Source: Pelagibacterium sediminicola
Lineage (GTDB): Bacteria > Pseudomonadota > Alphaproteobacteria > Rhizobiales > Devosiaceae
Length of the DNA stretch: 64,000 bases
Assembly: GCF_003390885.1 (NCBI RefSeq)
Contig: NZ_QMEL01000002.1
Location: forward strand, 248,001 to 312,000
Direction: 5' to 3'
Shown: positions 34,803 to 43,985 of the stretch, in pieces
Numbering within the stretch: position 1 is the first letter of the stretch
Layout of the letters: each line of letters starts with the position of its first letter
The notes under the pieces: generated by a model
Told to the model about the DNA's origin: nothing
The model's input: the letters and a program-made list of their open reading frames with translations, nothing else
The model's database searches: none
Position numbers and translations under genes: made by a program

Positions 34803-36455
34803 ATGACCGACGCGATGACACGCGAAATCATGGAAACGGATGTGGTGATCGTCGGCGCGGGGCCGGCCGGTCTTGCCGCGTCCATCGCGCTCAAGAAAGC
34901 CGTTCCCGATCTCTCCGTCATCGTCGTCGAAAAATCCGCCGAGATCGGCGGGCACATCCTTTCGGGCGCGGTAATGGACCCCACCGGGCTCGATGCCCTG
35001 ATCCCCGACTGGCGAAACAAGGGCGCACCGGTCGGCCCCAAGGTCAACGAGGACCGTTTCGTCTATCTCACCGAAAAATCGGCCATCCCCTTCCCCGACA
35101 TGCTGATCCCGCCGATCATGAAGACCAAGGGCGGAGTAATCGTTTCACTTGGCGCGCTGTGCGGGTGGCTGGCGGGCGAGGCCGAGGCGCTGGGGGTCGA
35201 TGTATTTCCCGGCACGGCGGCGGCCGATCTGGTCAAGGGCGAGAACGGAGACATTCTCGGCATCGTCACCGGCGATCTTGGCGTTGCCCGCGACGGCACG
35301 CCCAAATCGACCTTTGCGGCGGGAATCGAACTGCGTGCGAAATATACCCTCATCGGCGAAGGCGCGCGCGGCTCGCTCGCCAAACGCCTCATCGCCGATT
35401 TTGGGCTGGCCGAGGGCCGCGCGCCGCAGAAATACGGGCTGGGCATCAAGGAAATCTGGGAGATCGACCCGGCAAAACACCAGCCGGGCAAGGTCGAGCA
35501 CTTCATGGGTTATCCGCTGGGCAACCGCACCAGCGGCGGCGGGTTCTGCTATCACGCCGAGGGCAACAAGGTCTATCTCGGGCTCGTCACCCATCTCGAT
35601 TACGAGAACCCCACGCTTTCGCCCTACGGCGAATTCCAGAAGTTCAAGCTCCACCCGAAAATCGCGGACCTGCTCGAAGGCGGCGAAGTCGTATCCTACG
35701 GCGCGCGGGCGCTGACCTCGGGCGGATGGCAGTCGATCCCCAGACTGGCCTTTCCCGGCGGAGCGCTCATCGGCTGCGCGGCGGGGTTCATGAACGTGCC
35801 GCGCCTCAAGGCCATCCACAACGCCATCCGCTCAGGAATGGCGGCGGCGGGCGAGGTCGCGGACGCCATCGCGGCGGGCCGGGCCAACGACACGCTCGAA
35901 ACGCTGGACGAGGCCGTCCTTGCCTCGGGCATTCGGGACGATCTTTATCCGGTGCGTGCCGTCAAGCCGCTCTGGAGCCGGCTGGGGACGTTGGCGGGCG
36001 TCGGGCTGGCGGGGACCGATATGTGGGCATCGAGCCTTGCCAAGATCTCGCCGCTTGGCGACATGGTTTCGGACAAGCCCGATTTCGCAAGGCTCAAGCC
36101 GATCGCCGAGGTCAGGTCCCTCGTCTATCCCAAGCCGGACGGCAAGCTGACCTTTGCGCGCTCCGAATCGGTCTATCGCGCCAACATCGCCCACGACGAG
36201 GACCAGCCGGTCCATCTCAAGCTGACCAATCCGGCGCTGCCCATACGCGAGAACCTGCCCCGTTATGGCGAACCCGCCCCGCTTTATTGCCCGGCAGGGG
36301 TCTATGAGGTGGTCAAGGAAGGGGGCAAGCCGGTGTTCCGCATCCACGCGCAGAACTGCGTCCACTGCAAGACCTGCGATATCAAGGACCCGGCCCAGAA
36401 CATCACCTGGGTGCCGCCCGAGGGCGGGAGCGGGCCGAACTATTCGGGAATGTGA
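34803..36455 (+). CDS. Electron transfer flavoprotein-ubiquinone oxidoreductase
   Basis: A 550-residue inner-membrane-associated enzyme passing electrons from ETF to ubiquinone, used in fatty-acid and amino-acid oxidation. The FAD loop is VVIVGAGPAGLAASIAL at about residues 13-29; the C-terminal 4Fe-4S region has YCPAGVYE plus CVHCKTCDIKDPAQNITW, giving all four cluster cysteines. Length matches ETF-QO. It is divergent from the glycosylase gene, 63 bp apart. It could also serve the proline and glycine routes indirectly, which is inference. Confidence 0.93.
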   Translation: MTDAMTREIMETDVVIVGAGPAGLAASIALKKAVPDLSVIVVEKSAEIGGHILSGAVMDPTGLDALIPDWRNKGAPVGPKVNEDRFVYLTEKSAIPFPDMLIPPIMKTKGGVIVSLGALCGWLAGEAEALGVDVFPGTAAADLVKGENGDILGIVTGDLGVARDGTPKSTFAAGIELRAKYTLIGEGARGSLAKRLIADFGLAEGRAPQKYGLGIKEIWEIDPAKHQPGKVEHFMGYPLGNRTSGGGFCYHAEGNKVYLGLVTHLDYENPTLSPYGEFQKFKLHPKIADLLEGGEVVSYGARALTSGGWQSIPRLAFPGGALIGCAAGFMNVPRLKAIHNAIRSGMAAAGEVADAIAAGRANDTLETLDEAVLASGIRDDLYPVRAVKPLWSRLGTLAGVGLAGTDMWASSLAKISPLGDMVSDKPDFARLKPIAEVRSLVYPKPDGKLTFARSESVYRANIAHDEDQPVHLKLTNPALPIRENLPRYGEPAPLYCPAGVYEVVKEGGKPVFRIHAQNCVHCKTCDIKDPAQNITWVPPEGGSGPNYSGM

Positions 36456-36603
36456 CCTCTCCGGGCCGACGCGGCCTTGCCGGACGCGGCGAATTGAGGA
36501 AAGGTGCAGCGCGATTTTGCAACGGCCAGCCGCAAAATGGACGCACTTGCCCCGTCCGTTGCCCATCGTCCACTGATCCGCCTATCGGGAGCCCGAAGAC
36601 AAC

Positions 36604-38307
36604 GTGCCCAAACTTTCAAAAGCCGCTTTCGGTCTTGCCGTATCCGTCTGCCTCACGCTGACGAGCTTTGCACCCGCGCACGCTCAACCGGAAACTTATA
36701 CGGTGCGCCAGGCCAGCCCGACGGGGAGTTATGTCGCGGGCATGGCCGCGCTCGACAGGCTCGATGCGAAGTCCGCTGCAAGGCTTTTGATGCAGGCCGC
36801 CGAGGCGGAATGGGACAATCCCCATTATTCGGGCCGCGCGTTTCTTGCCTATCTCCTGCTCGGGCGGGTGGCCGATGCCGCCGCGATCGCCCAGCATCTG
36901 GTCGATATCGATCCCCAGAACGAACTGGCGCGGCTGACCCTTGGGGCTGTCGCGCTCAAGCAGCGGCGCTACAATTCAGCCAGCCAGGAACTGGGGCGCA
37001 TCCCCAACGAGACGCTGATCGGGGTCACGTCAGGCATTCTCGATGGCTGGGCCCATATCGGCAACAACGATGTCGCGGGCGCTTATGGCATCATGGGTCA
37101 GCTTGGCGAATTGGGGTTCGATGAGTTCCTGATCTTCCACCGCGCGATCATGTCCGATGTCGCCGGCGACAGGGATGCCGCCCTCGGCCTCTCCCGCGCG
37201 GCCTACGAGGCCGACCCTTTCGTTCCGCGCATCGCGGAGGCCTATGTCCGCATCCTTGCCAATGCGGGGCAGTTCGATGAAGCGCAGGCGGTTCTGGCTT
37301 CCTACGCGGCGGAGGGAACCTCTCATCCTCTCCTCGACGTTCTTGCCGAACCGGTAGCCGAGGGTCGCCGCCCAGGCCTTTTTGCGTCGAGCGTTCAGGC
37401 GGGCGCCGCCGAAGTGCTCCATGGGCTCGGCTCGGCCATCGCGCGCGACGGCTCGACCGAACTGGGGGCCATCTTTCTCCAGCTTGCGCGTTACCTCGAT
37501 CCGGACGCCACCATCGTTGCCATGACGCTGGGCGAATTGCTGTCGGGGGCGGAGCGCTATGAAGAATCCAGCGAGGTTTATGCCAGCATCGCACCGGAAT
37601 CCGCACTTTACGTCAACGCGCTGGTGCGGCAGGCGGAAAACCTCGATCTCGCCGACCGGCGCGAGGAGGCCGTCACCCGGCTGCGCAACATCGTTGTGAG
37701 ATATCCCGACAATCTCGAAGCGCTCGGGGCGCTGGGCGACATCCTGCGCTATGACGAGCAATGGGGCGAGGCGTCGGACGCCTATTCTCAACTCATCGCG
37801 CAGATCGTGGGCGACCGGGCCGCCGAATGGCGCTATTTCTACGTCCGGGGTATCACCTATGAGCGTTCGGGCCAGTGGGAACTGGCCGAGGCCGATTTGC
37901 TCAAGGCGCTCGAACTCAACCCCGAGCAGCCTTATGTCCTCAACTATCTGGGCTATTCCTGGGTCGATCAGGGGCTTTATCTCGATGACGCGCTCGACAT
38001 GATCGACCGCGCCATCGCCATCCTGCCACGCGACGGCTATATCATCGACAGCCTGGGCTGGGCCTATTACAAGCTCGGGCGCGTCGACGAGGCCATCGTC
38101 GAGCTGGAACGGGCGCTGCGGTTCCTGCCCAACGATCCCGAGATCAACGACCATCTGGGCGATGCCTATTGGGTGGCGGGCCGCGAGCGCGAGGCGATGT
38201 TCCAGTGGCGGATCGCCATCGATGTCGATGAGCGGGGCGTGGTGACCGAACGCGCCGCGCCCAAGCTGATCGGCGGGCTCGACCCCGACGCCCCCATCCC
38301 CGATTGA
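36604..38307 (+). CDS. Exported tetratricopeptide-repeat protein
   Basis: A 567-residue protein starting at GTG, with a signal peptide (cleavage near AHA-QP at about residue 27). Multiple TPR-like helical pairs follow; the clearest lie in the C-terminal third, with patterns such as ALGDILRYDEQWGEASDAYSQ, YVRGITYERSGQWELAEADL, ALELNPEQPYVLNYLGYSW and GWAYYKLGRVDEAIVELERA. It is probably a periplasmic or membrane-associated protein-interaction scaffold. The stop overlaps the ispE start, so the two are co-translated. Confidence 0.85.
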   Translation: MPKLSKAAFGLAVSVCLTLTSFAPAHAQPETYTVRQASPTGSYVAGMAALDRLDAKSAARLLMQAAEAEWDNPHYSGRAFLAYLLLGRVADAAAIAQHLVDIDPQNELARLTLGAVALKQRRYNSASQELGRIPNETLIGVTSGILDGWAHIGNNDVAGAYGIMGQLGELGFDEFLIFHRAIMSDVAGDRDAALGLSRAAYEADPFVPRIAEAYVRILANAGQFDEAQAVLASYAAEGTSHPLLDVLAEPVAEGRRPGLFASSVQAGAAEVLHGLGSAIARDGSTELGAIFLQLARYLDPDATIVAMTLGELLSGAERYEESSEVYASIAPESALYVNALVRQAENLDLADRREEAVTRLRNIVVRYPDNLEALGALGDILRYDEQWGEASDAYSQLIAQIVGDRAAEWRYFYVRGITYERSGQWELAEADLLKALELNPEQPYVLNYLGYSWVDQGLYLDDALDMIDRAIAILPRDGYIIDSLGWAYYKLGRVDEAIVELERALRFLPNDPEINDHLGDAYWVAGREREAMFQWRIAIDVDERGVVTERAAPKLIGGLDPDAPIPD

Positions 38308-39182
38308 TGCGGGCCGAACCCGAAATCCTCGAAACCGCTCCCGCCAAGGTCAATCTCGCACTGCACGTGACCGGGCGGCGCGCGGACGGGTTTCACACGC
38401 TCCATACGCTGTGCGTCTTCACCGAATTGGGTGACCAGCTTTCAGCCCGGCCCGCCAACGAGGATCGCCTTACCGTTTCGGGCCCCTTCGCGGACGACCT
38501 GCCGGTTGGCCGCTCCAATCTCGTCGTGCGGGCGATCGAAAAATTCCGCGCCCGTTTTCCCGGACATATCGAGGGGGGCGTTTCCATCCACCTCGAAAAG
38601 CACCTGCCAGTCGCGGCGGGTCTGGGCGGAGGCTCGGCCGATGCGGCGGCGGTGTTGCGGATACTGGCCCGCATGGGCGCGGCCCCGGTGCCCGATGCCG
38701 AACTTTTCGCGCTGGCGGCGACGCTGGGCGCGGACGTACCCATGTGCCTTTACTCAAGGACCTGTGAGGTCCTTGGAATCGGGGAACGCATAAAGCCGGT
38801 CACGGCCTTTCCGCCCGTCCATCTGGTTCTCGTCAACCCGATGGCCCCGGTTTCGACCGCCGATGTGTTCAGGCGCCTCGAAACCCGCGAAAACCCGCCC
38901 ATGCCGCCGCTGCCCGAAGCGCTGGACCGCGCCGCCATGCTTTCCCTCTGGCTCAGCGACACGCGCAACGACCTCGAACCGCCCGCAATCGCAATCGCCC
39001 CCGCCATTGCCGGCGTCATCGAAACCATCGCCGCAACGGCAGGCTGCGCATTGGCGCGCATGTCGGGCTCGGGCGCAACCTGCTTTGGCCTTTACGGCAG
39101 CGCCGCCGCCGCACATCAGGCCGCGCACGACCTGCGCGAAAAACTTTCGGGCTATTGGGTGGCGGCAACGCCGGTGGTTTAG
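38307..39182 (+). CDS. ispE: 4-diphosphocytidyl-2-C-methyl-D-erythritol kinase, IspE
   Basis: A 291-residue GHMP kinase of the MEP isoprenoid pathway. The opening APAKVNLALHVTGRRADGFH is the family signature, the ATP loop is PVAAGLGGGSADAAAVLR (about residues 90-107), and the C-terminal motif is RMSGSGATCFGLY. ATG 38307 shares its first base with the TPR gene stop TGA, indicating coupling. The TAG stop at 39180-39182 coincides with the end of repeat B4. Confidence 0.94.
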   Translation: MRAEPEILETAPAKVNLALHVTGRRADGFHTLHTLCVFTELGDQLSARPANEDRLTVSGPFADDLPVGRSNLVVRAIEKFRARFPGHIEGGVSIHLEKHLPVAAGLGGGSADAAAVLRILARMGAAPVPDAELFALAATLGADVPMCLYSRTCEVLGIGERIKPVTAFPPVHLVLVNPMAPVSTADVFRRLETRENPPMPPLPEALDRAAMLSLWLSDTRNDLEPPAIAIAPAIAGVIETIAATAGCALARMSGSGATCFGLYGSAAAAHQAAHDLREKLSGYWVAATPVV

Positions 39183-39330
39183 ATCGTTTCAGATTTTGAC
39201 GGAAACATCCAGTTTCCGCCATCCTGGAGGACCTGTGCTGGATTCCGGCAATAAATGCCGGAATGACAATAGTATTTTCTGCCAGCTTTCCCTTCCTCCA
39301 ATGTCACCCCGGTATTTATTACCGGGATGA
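39180..39330. repeat. Inverted repeat family B, copy B4
   Basis: The left end TAGATCGTTTCAGATTTTGA includes the ispE stop codon. Inner stem-loops are GGATTCCGGCAATAAATGCC..GGAATGACA and TGTCACCCCGGTATTTATTA..CCGGGATGACA. The right terminal repeat is not recognisable, so this copy may be truncated on that side. Confidence 0.78.
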
Positions 39331-39385
39331 CATCGAAGTGAAAGGTGGGCCCACTCTCCGCATATGCGGCAGATCGCTTCGCCAT

Positions 39386-40315
39386 CTAAGCCGGGCTCGA
39401 AACCTTCCTTACATGCTGTCTTTCAAGACCCAGCCGGTGTTCGCGATAGATGATGAAGATGCCGGCGGCGGTGACGATGGTGCCGCCGATCAGCATCTCG
39501 ATGGTGGGGATTTCCGAAAACACCACGAACCCGATGATGATCGAAAGCAGCATCGAGGAATATTCAAAGGGCGCGATGGTGGTGATTTCGGCGTGCCGGT
39601 AGCTTTCGGTCAGGAGAATCTGGCCGACGCCCCCGGCGATCCCCGCGCAGACCAGCAGCAGGGTCTGTTCGAGCGAGAGCGGCACCCAGCCGAGCAGGGG
39701 AATCGAGATCAACCCCAGCACCGAACTCACGAGCGAGAAATAAATGACGATGGTCGCGCTCGATTCGGTACGCACGAGGCTCCGTACCGTGAGCATGGCC
39801 GCCGCCGCGGTCATCGATGCCGCAAAGGCGGCGATCGCCCCTTCGGTTTGCGGGCCCAGATTGGAAAGGTCGCCGGAAAAGACAGTCAGACGGGGCCACA
39901 TGATGATGACCACCCCGACGAGCCCGACGACGACGGCGCTCCAGCGGAAGAGCCTGATCCTTTCCCTGAGAAAGACCGCCGAGAAGATGACGATGAACAA
40001 GGGCGTCGCATAGTTGATCGTCGTCGCTTCGGGCAGCGGCAGACGCGTCAATCCGAAAAAGACCAGGAACATCCCCGTGGTGCCCAGGATGCCGCGCAGG
40101 ACGTGGGACGTGAACCTGCTCGTCCTGAACCCCGCGATCAATTCGCCCTGGAAGCCAAGCAGGATGAAGATGGGGATGAGCGCAAAAAACGAGCGGAAAA
40201 AGACGAGTTGACCGACGGGAACGCCCTCTGCGCCCTTGATGATCGCGCTCATGGCAATGAACACCATGACCGAAACTATCTTGAGAACGATGCCCAGCAT
40301 GGCGCCAGTGGGCAT
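39386..40315 (-). CDS. EamA/DMT family transporter
   Basis: A 309-residue protein with about ten hydrophobic helices in two EamA-type halves (GRILGTTGMF-like region and TTINYATPLFIVIFSAVFLRER in the first; YRHAEITTIAPFEYSSMLLSIIIGF and VVFSEIPT in the second). Family members export small metabolites or drugs; substrate unknown. ATG 40315 is chosen because it gives the usual N-terminal helix and has AAGG upstream, whereas the GTG at 40408 adds 31 non-hydrophobic residues with no ribosome-binding site. Confidence 0.85.
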   Translation of the reverse strand: MPTGAMLGIVLKIVSVMVFIAMSAIIKGAEGVPVGQLVFFRSFFALIPIFILLGFQGELIAGFRTSRFTSHVLRGILGTTGMFLVFFGLTRLPLPEATTINYATPLFIVIFSAVFLRERIRLFRWSAVVVGLVGVVIIMWPRLTVFSGDLSNLGPQTEGAIAAFAASMTAAAAMLTVRSLVRTESSATIVIYFSLVSSVLGLISIPLLGWVPLSLEQTLLLVCAGIAGGVGQILLTESYRHAEITTIAPFEYSSMLLSIIIGFVVFSEIPTIEMLIGGTIVTAAGIFIIYREHRLGLERQHVRKVSSPA

Positions 40316-40582
40316 GAATCGCCGGCCTTGCGGGGTGGGCGCGGGCTCAAAGGAAGCGGGGTCTGACACGGCAGGAACCAGGCTGGCGGGCCGGAAGTGA
40401 CAGGCCACGGAAATGGAGAATTTTCAATATATTCCATATGGCTAATCCGGTTGAGGGCCAAACGCAAGGCCGTGCCCGCCAATTTGGAACCATCGCCGAA
40501 GCAAGACGGTTGCGGTGTGGCAAGCCGCCGGCAAACCGGTTAGTCTGCGGCCAGCCAGAAAACGATCAGCATAGGGTCAGGC

Positions 40583-41857
40583 ATGTCGCAGGTCGTCAGG
40601 ATTTCCGCACTTTTGCTCAGCTCTGCCCTGCTGATGATTGCAGGGGGGATGCACGGGCTGATCCTTCCCGTGCGCGGGTCCGAGGAGGGCTTTTCCCTCA
40701 TCGCGCTGGGTCTGATCGGAACGGGCTGGTCGGTGGGATTCATTTCCGGGTCGATCGCCGTGCCGTTCCTCGTGCGCCGCGTGGGCCATATCCGCTCTTA
40801 TGCGGTGATGGCGTCCATCGCGTGCATGACGATCCTGTTCAACCTCATCTTCATCAACGACATGGCGTGGATCGGCCTGCGGGTCTTTTCGGGCTTCTGT
40901 TTTGCCGGGGCCGCCATGGTGGTGGAAAGCTGGCTCAACGAGGTTTCGGACAATGAGAGCCGGGGCACCACATTTTCGATCTATGTGAGCGTGACCCTGT
41001 TCGCCTCGACCGCCGGGCAAATGATCATCGCGGTGACCGGGGTGGCGGGGTATATCCCGTTCGTTCTTGCGGCCATTGCCTATATCGGGGCGGTGCTGCC
41101 CACCGCCGTTACCCTTACGCCGCAACCCGCACCGCTCAAGTCGGCGTCGTTCGATATCGGGCTTATCTACCGCACCTCGCCGGTTGCGGTCATCGCCGCC
41201 TTTTCGGTCGGCATGGCCAATGGCGCCTTCGGCACGCTGGCGCCGGTCTATGGCATCGAGCGCGGGTTCTCCACGTCAACCATCGCCTATCTGATGAGCC
41301 TTGCCATCGTTTCGGGCGCCATCGCGCAGGTTCCGCTGGGCCGGCTGTCCGACCGGATCGACCGGCGCAAGGTGATGATCGGGGTGGCGCTTGTAGGCGC
41401 GCTGGCGGGGGTCCTGCTGATGCTTTTCAACCCCGGCGAGAACGGCTTTCTTTATATCTTATTTGCCCTTTACGGCCTTGCCGCCTACTCGCTCTATGCC
41501 ATCGCGGTCGCCCATGCCAACGACTTCGCCGATGACGGAAGCTTTGGCCGGATCGCCTCCGGCATGCTGCTGGTGCTGGGGTCGGGCCAGATGCTGGGGC
41601 CCATCGCGGCTTCGTTCACCATGCAGTTCTTCGGTCCCGTGACCCTGTTCATGGTGACCGCCGTGTTTCATTCCGCGCTGGCAGGCATTGCCTTCATACG
41701 CATGCGCATGCGCTCGCGGGCCCCGGCAGAAGAACGCGCGCCCTTCCAGCCCTTCCCGGCCGAACAGACCGTCACGGCGGAAACCATTGCGCTCGATCCG
41801 CGTTCCGATGGCGAGGATTTCGAGATTCCAGACAGCGCCAACCCCGACGAGACCTAG
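40583..41857 (+). CDS. Major facilitator superfamily transporter (YcaD-like)
   Basis: A 424-residue protein with about 12 membrane helices. The loop GRLSDRIDRRKVMIG after helix 7-8 is the MFS signature, and the first half has the GTGWSVGFISGS and FSGFCFAGAAMVVESWLNE segments of the YcaD-like group. An unusual cytoplasmic C-terminal tail of about 50 residues is acidic and disorder-like. Substrate unknown. It is 3 bp upstream of moaB, so the two are probably one transcript. Confidence 0.87.
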   Translation: MSQVVRISALLLSSALLMIAGGMHGLILPVRGSEEGFSLIALGLIGTGWSVGFISGSIAVPFLVRRVGHIRSYAVMASIACMTILFNLIFINDMAWIGLRVFSGFCFAGAAMVVESWLNEVSDNESRGTTFSIYVSVTLFASTAGQMIIAVTGVAGYIPFVLAAIAYIGAVLPTAVTLTPQPAPLKSASFDIGLIYRTSPVAVIAAFSVGMANGAFGTLAPVYGIERGFSTSTIAYLMSLAIVSGAIAQVPLGRLSDRIDRRKVMIGVALVGALAGVLLMLFNPGENGFLYILFALYGLAAYSLYAIAVAHANDFADDGSFGRIASGMLLVLGSGQMLGPIAASFTMQFFGPVTLFMVTAVFHSALAGIAFIRMRMRSRAPAEERAPFQPFPAEQTVTAETIALDPRSDGEDFEIPDSANPDET

Positions 41858-41860
41858 ACA

Positions 41861-42397
41861 ATGTTTCCCACCAGAGTTGATGAATCCGTAGCCTTCGTAC
41901 CGGTCACCTTCGCGGTTCTCGCGGTCTCCGACACGAGAACGCTCGAAACCGATACGTCCGGCGCCCTGCTTGCCGAACTGATCGAGGCGTCCGGTCACCG
42001 GTGCATGGAGCGCGCCATTGCGACGGACGATGGCAAGGCCATTGCCGCCCAGGTCCAGAAATGGATCGAAGAGCCGACTATCGATGTGGTGCTGACCACC
42101 GGGGGGACCGGGTTTTCGGGGCGCGACGTGACCCCCGATGTCATAGAGCCAATGTTCGACAAGCGGATGGACGGGTTCTCGGTGCTGTTCCATCTGTATT
42201 CGGCCCAGACGATCGGCACCTCCTCGCTGCAATCGCGTGCCACCGCCGGGCTCGTCGGCTCCACCTTCGTCTTCTGCCTGCCGGGCTCGAAAGGCGCGTG
42301 CCGGGACGCATGGGAAGGCATCTTGAAGCACCAGTTCGACAGCCGCCACATGCCCTGCAATTTCATCGAGATCATGCCACGGCTCACTGAGCGGTAG
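41861..42397 (+). CDS. moaB: Molybdenum cofactor biosynthesis protein MoaB
   Basis: A 178-residue protein of the MoaB/MogA molybdopterin-binding fold. The signature VLTTGGTGFSGRDVTPDVIEPM (residues about 77-98) is complete, and the helix LPGSKGACRDAWEGIL follows. MoaB-type proteins adenylylate molybdopterin or bind it during molybdenum cofactor synthesis; MogA activity is the other possibility. No other mo gene is adjacent. Its start follows the MFS stop by 3 bp. Confidence 0.9.
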   Translation: MFPTRVDESVAFVPVTFAVLAVSDTRTLETDTSGALLAELIEASGHRCMERAIATDDGKAIAAQVQKWIEEPTIDVVLTTGGTGFSGRDVTPDVIEPMFDKRMDGFSVLFHLYSAQTIGTSSLQSRATAGLVGSTFVFCLPGSKGACRDAWEGILKHQFDSRHMPCNFIEIMPRLTER

Positions 42398-42433
42398 GGT
42401 AACGCTCTCTCCGACGATTCCCCCCACCCGCCG

Positions 42434-42519
42434 TTCGCTTCTCCGGTGAAAGCCGGAGTCCACGCCACAACCGCCAGCGTATGCGGCAGTATGGGTCCCG
42501 GCTTTCGCCGGGACAGCGA
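42434..42519. repeat. Inverted repeat family C, copy C3
   Basis: Arms TTCGCTTCTCCGGTGAAAGC and GCTTTCGCCGGGACAGCGA, with CCGGAGTCCACG and GGGTCCCGGCTTTCGCC hairpins between. Located after moaB, it could serve as its 3' hairpin. Confidence 0.68.
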
Positions 42520-42644
42520 TTGGAGAAGGGCCAGGTAAACCTCACCAATGTTCTTGTTATGTTCTAATTCTTTCGCTATCGTTAAAGGAACGGAGAAGGC
42601 GCGATTCGCCTTTTTCATATGACGCGGAAGAATGGAGCCGGACG

Positions 42645-43796
42645 ATGGCGCAGATCGGTGCAAGGGGTGACTCGCTGGACGCGCGCAGGCGGCTGTTCGG
42701 CACGCGCGATGTCGATCTCCTGAGCCGTCCGGTCATCGACACGGACCGGCTGCGCGGGCGCGGGGCGAAATCCAACGAAAGCGGGCGGTTCGAGGCGCAC
42801 CGGCGCGAGATGTTCGCCGACGGCTGGGAGCCCGAGCCCGAGGAAACCTTCGAGACGCGCGAGCATATCGAGCGCGCCAGATCCATCATCACGCGCAATG
42901 TGTCGCCCGACATCGGGTTCGACCGCTCGATCAACCCCTATCGCGGGTGCGAGCACGGATGCTCCTACTGCTATGCGCGGCCCAGCCACGCCTATCTCGG
43001 CCATTCGGCGGGGGTGGATTTCGAGCGCGATATCTATGTCAAGGTCAATGCCGCCGAACTCTTGCGCGCCGAGCTTGCCAATCCGCGCTACAGGCCAAAG
43101 CCTATCGCCATCGGCACCAATACCGACCCCTACCAGCCCGTGGAGCGCAAGCACCGGCTGATGCGCTCGATCCTCAAGGTACTGCTCGAAACGAAACATC
43201 CCGTGACCATCGTCACCAAATCGGCGCTGATCGTGCGCGATCTCGACATCCTCACCAAACTCGCCAGACACGATCTGGTCGCGGTCGGCATGTCGGTGAC
43301 TTCGATGGACCACAAGCTCTCGCGCTTCATGGAGCCGCGCGCCTCGACACCGTCGCGGCGGCTCGAAGCCCTCAAGCTTCTCTCCGAAGCGGGTATCCCG
43401 ACGCGTATCATGGCCGCACCGATGATCCCGGCGGTCAACGACCACGAACTGGAACGCATTCTCGACGCCGGCAAGGCGCAAGGGGCGGACGCGGCTTCGA
43501 TAATCCTTTTGCGCCTGCCGGGCGAGGTGCGCGACATTTTCCGCGAGTGGCTTTTGAAGACCTACCCCGACAAGGTCCGGCACGTGATGAACCTCGTGCG
43601 CGACACGCGCGGGGGAAGGGATAACGATCCGCGCTTCGGCTCGCGTTTCAAGGGCGAGGGCCCCTACGCGCTCCTGATGCAGCAGCGGTTCGAGAAGGCC
43701 ATTATCCGGCTTGGTCTAGAAAAGGGCGGGCCGGCATTGCGCACCGATCTCTTCACCCACGCGAAAAAGGACGAGCCGCAGCTTAGTCTTTTCTAG
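42645..43796 (+). CDS. PA0069-family radical SAM protein with clamp-like C-terminus
   Basis: A 383-residue radical SAM enzyme of the SplB-related COG1533 group. The 4Fe-4S motif CEHGCSYC has cysteines at residues 102, 106 and 109, next to INPYRGC and YARPSHAYLGHSAG. Downstream are IAIGTNTDPYQPVERKH and the GRFKGEG-like FGSRFKGEGPYA segment of the PA0069 group. Function is unknown; a DNA or RNA repair role is inferred from the family relation. GGAG before ATG 42645 fixes the start. It ends EPQLSLF, the bacterial sliding-clamp consensus. It heads a run with rnhB and ccrM. Confidence 0.88.
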   Translation: MAQIGARGDSLDARRRLFGTRDVDLLSRPVIDTDRLRGRGAKSNESGRFEAHRREMFADGWEPEPEETFETREHIERARSIITRNVSPDIGFDRSINPYRGCEHGCSYCYARPSHAYLGHSAGVDFERDIYVKVNAAELLRAELANPRYRPKPIAIGTNTDPYQPVERKHRLMRSILKVLLETKHPVTIVTKSALIVRDLDILTKLARHDLVAVGMSVTSMDHKLSRFMEPRASTPSRRLEALKLLSEAGIPTRIMAAPMIPAVNDHELERILDAGKAQGADAASIILLRLPGEVRDIFREWLLKTYPDKVRHVMNLVRDTRGGRDNDPRFGSRFKGEGPYALLMQQRFEKAIIRLGLEKGGPALRTDLFTHAKKDEPQLSLF

Positions 43797-43827
43797 TCTG
43801 CATTTGGCCCGATGATCGAGGCAGCGC

Positions 43828-43926
43828 ACTGGATTGCCGGGAATAAATCCCGGAATGACGATGGTGTTTTGTTCTGTATTCTCCTCACCTCCGATGTCAC
43901 CCCGGGATTTATTCCCGGGGTCCAGA
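43828..43926. repeat. Inverted repeat family B, copy B5
   Basis: Stem-loops GGATTGCCGGGAATAAATCC..CGGAATGACGATGG and GATGTCACCCCGGGATTTAT..CCCGGGGTCCAG in inverse orientation. Complete ends are not visible, though bases right after the preceding TAG stop (43794-43796) are weakly like the family end. Between the PA0069 gene and rnhB. Confidence 0.68.
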
Positions 43927-43985
43927 GCGTGACACCGCGGTCGCAGCAGCTTCCGGTTCGGAGCGGAGTCGGGCATTGTCCCGGC

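Noticed and set aside
43812-43985. N-terminal extension of RNase HII
   Set aside because: It translates repeat B5, and homologues begin near the ATG at 43986.
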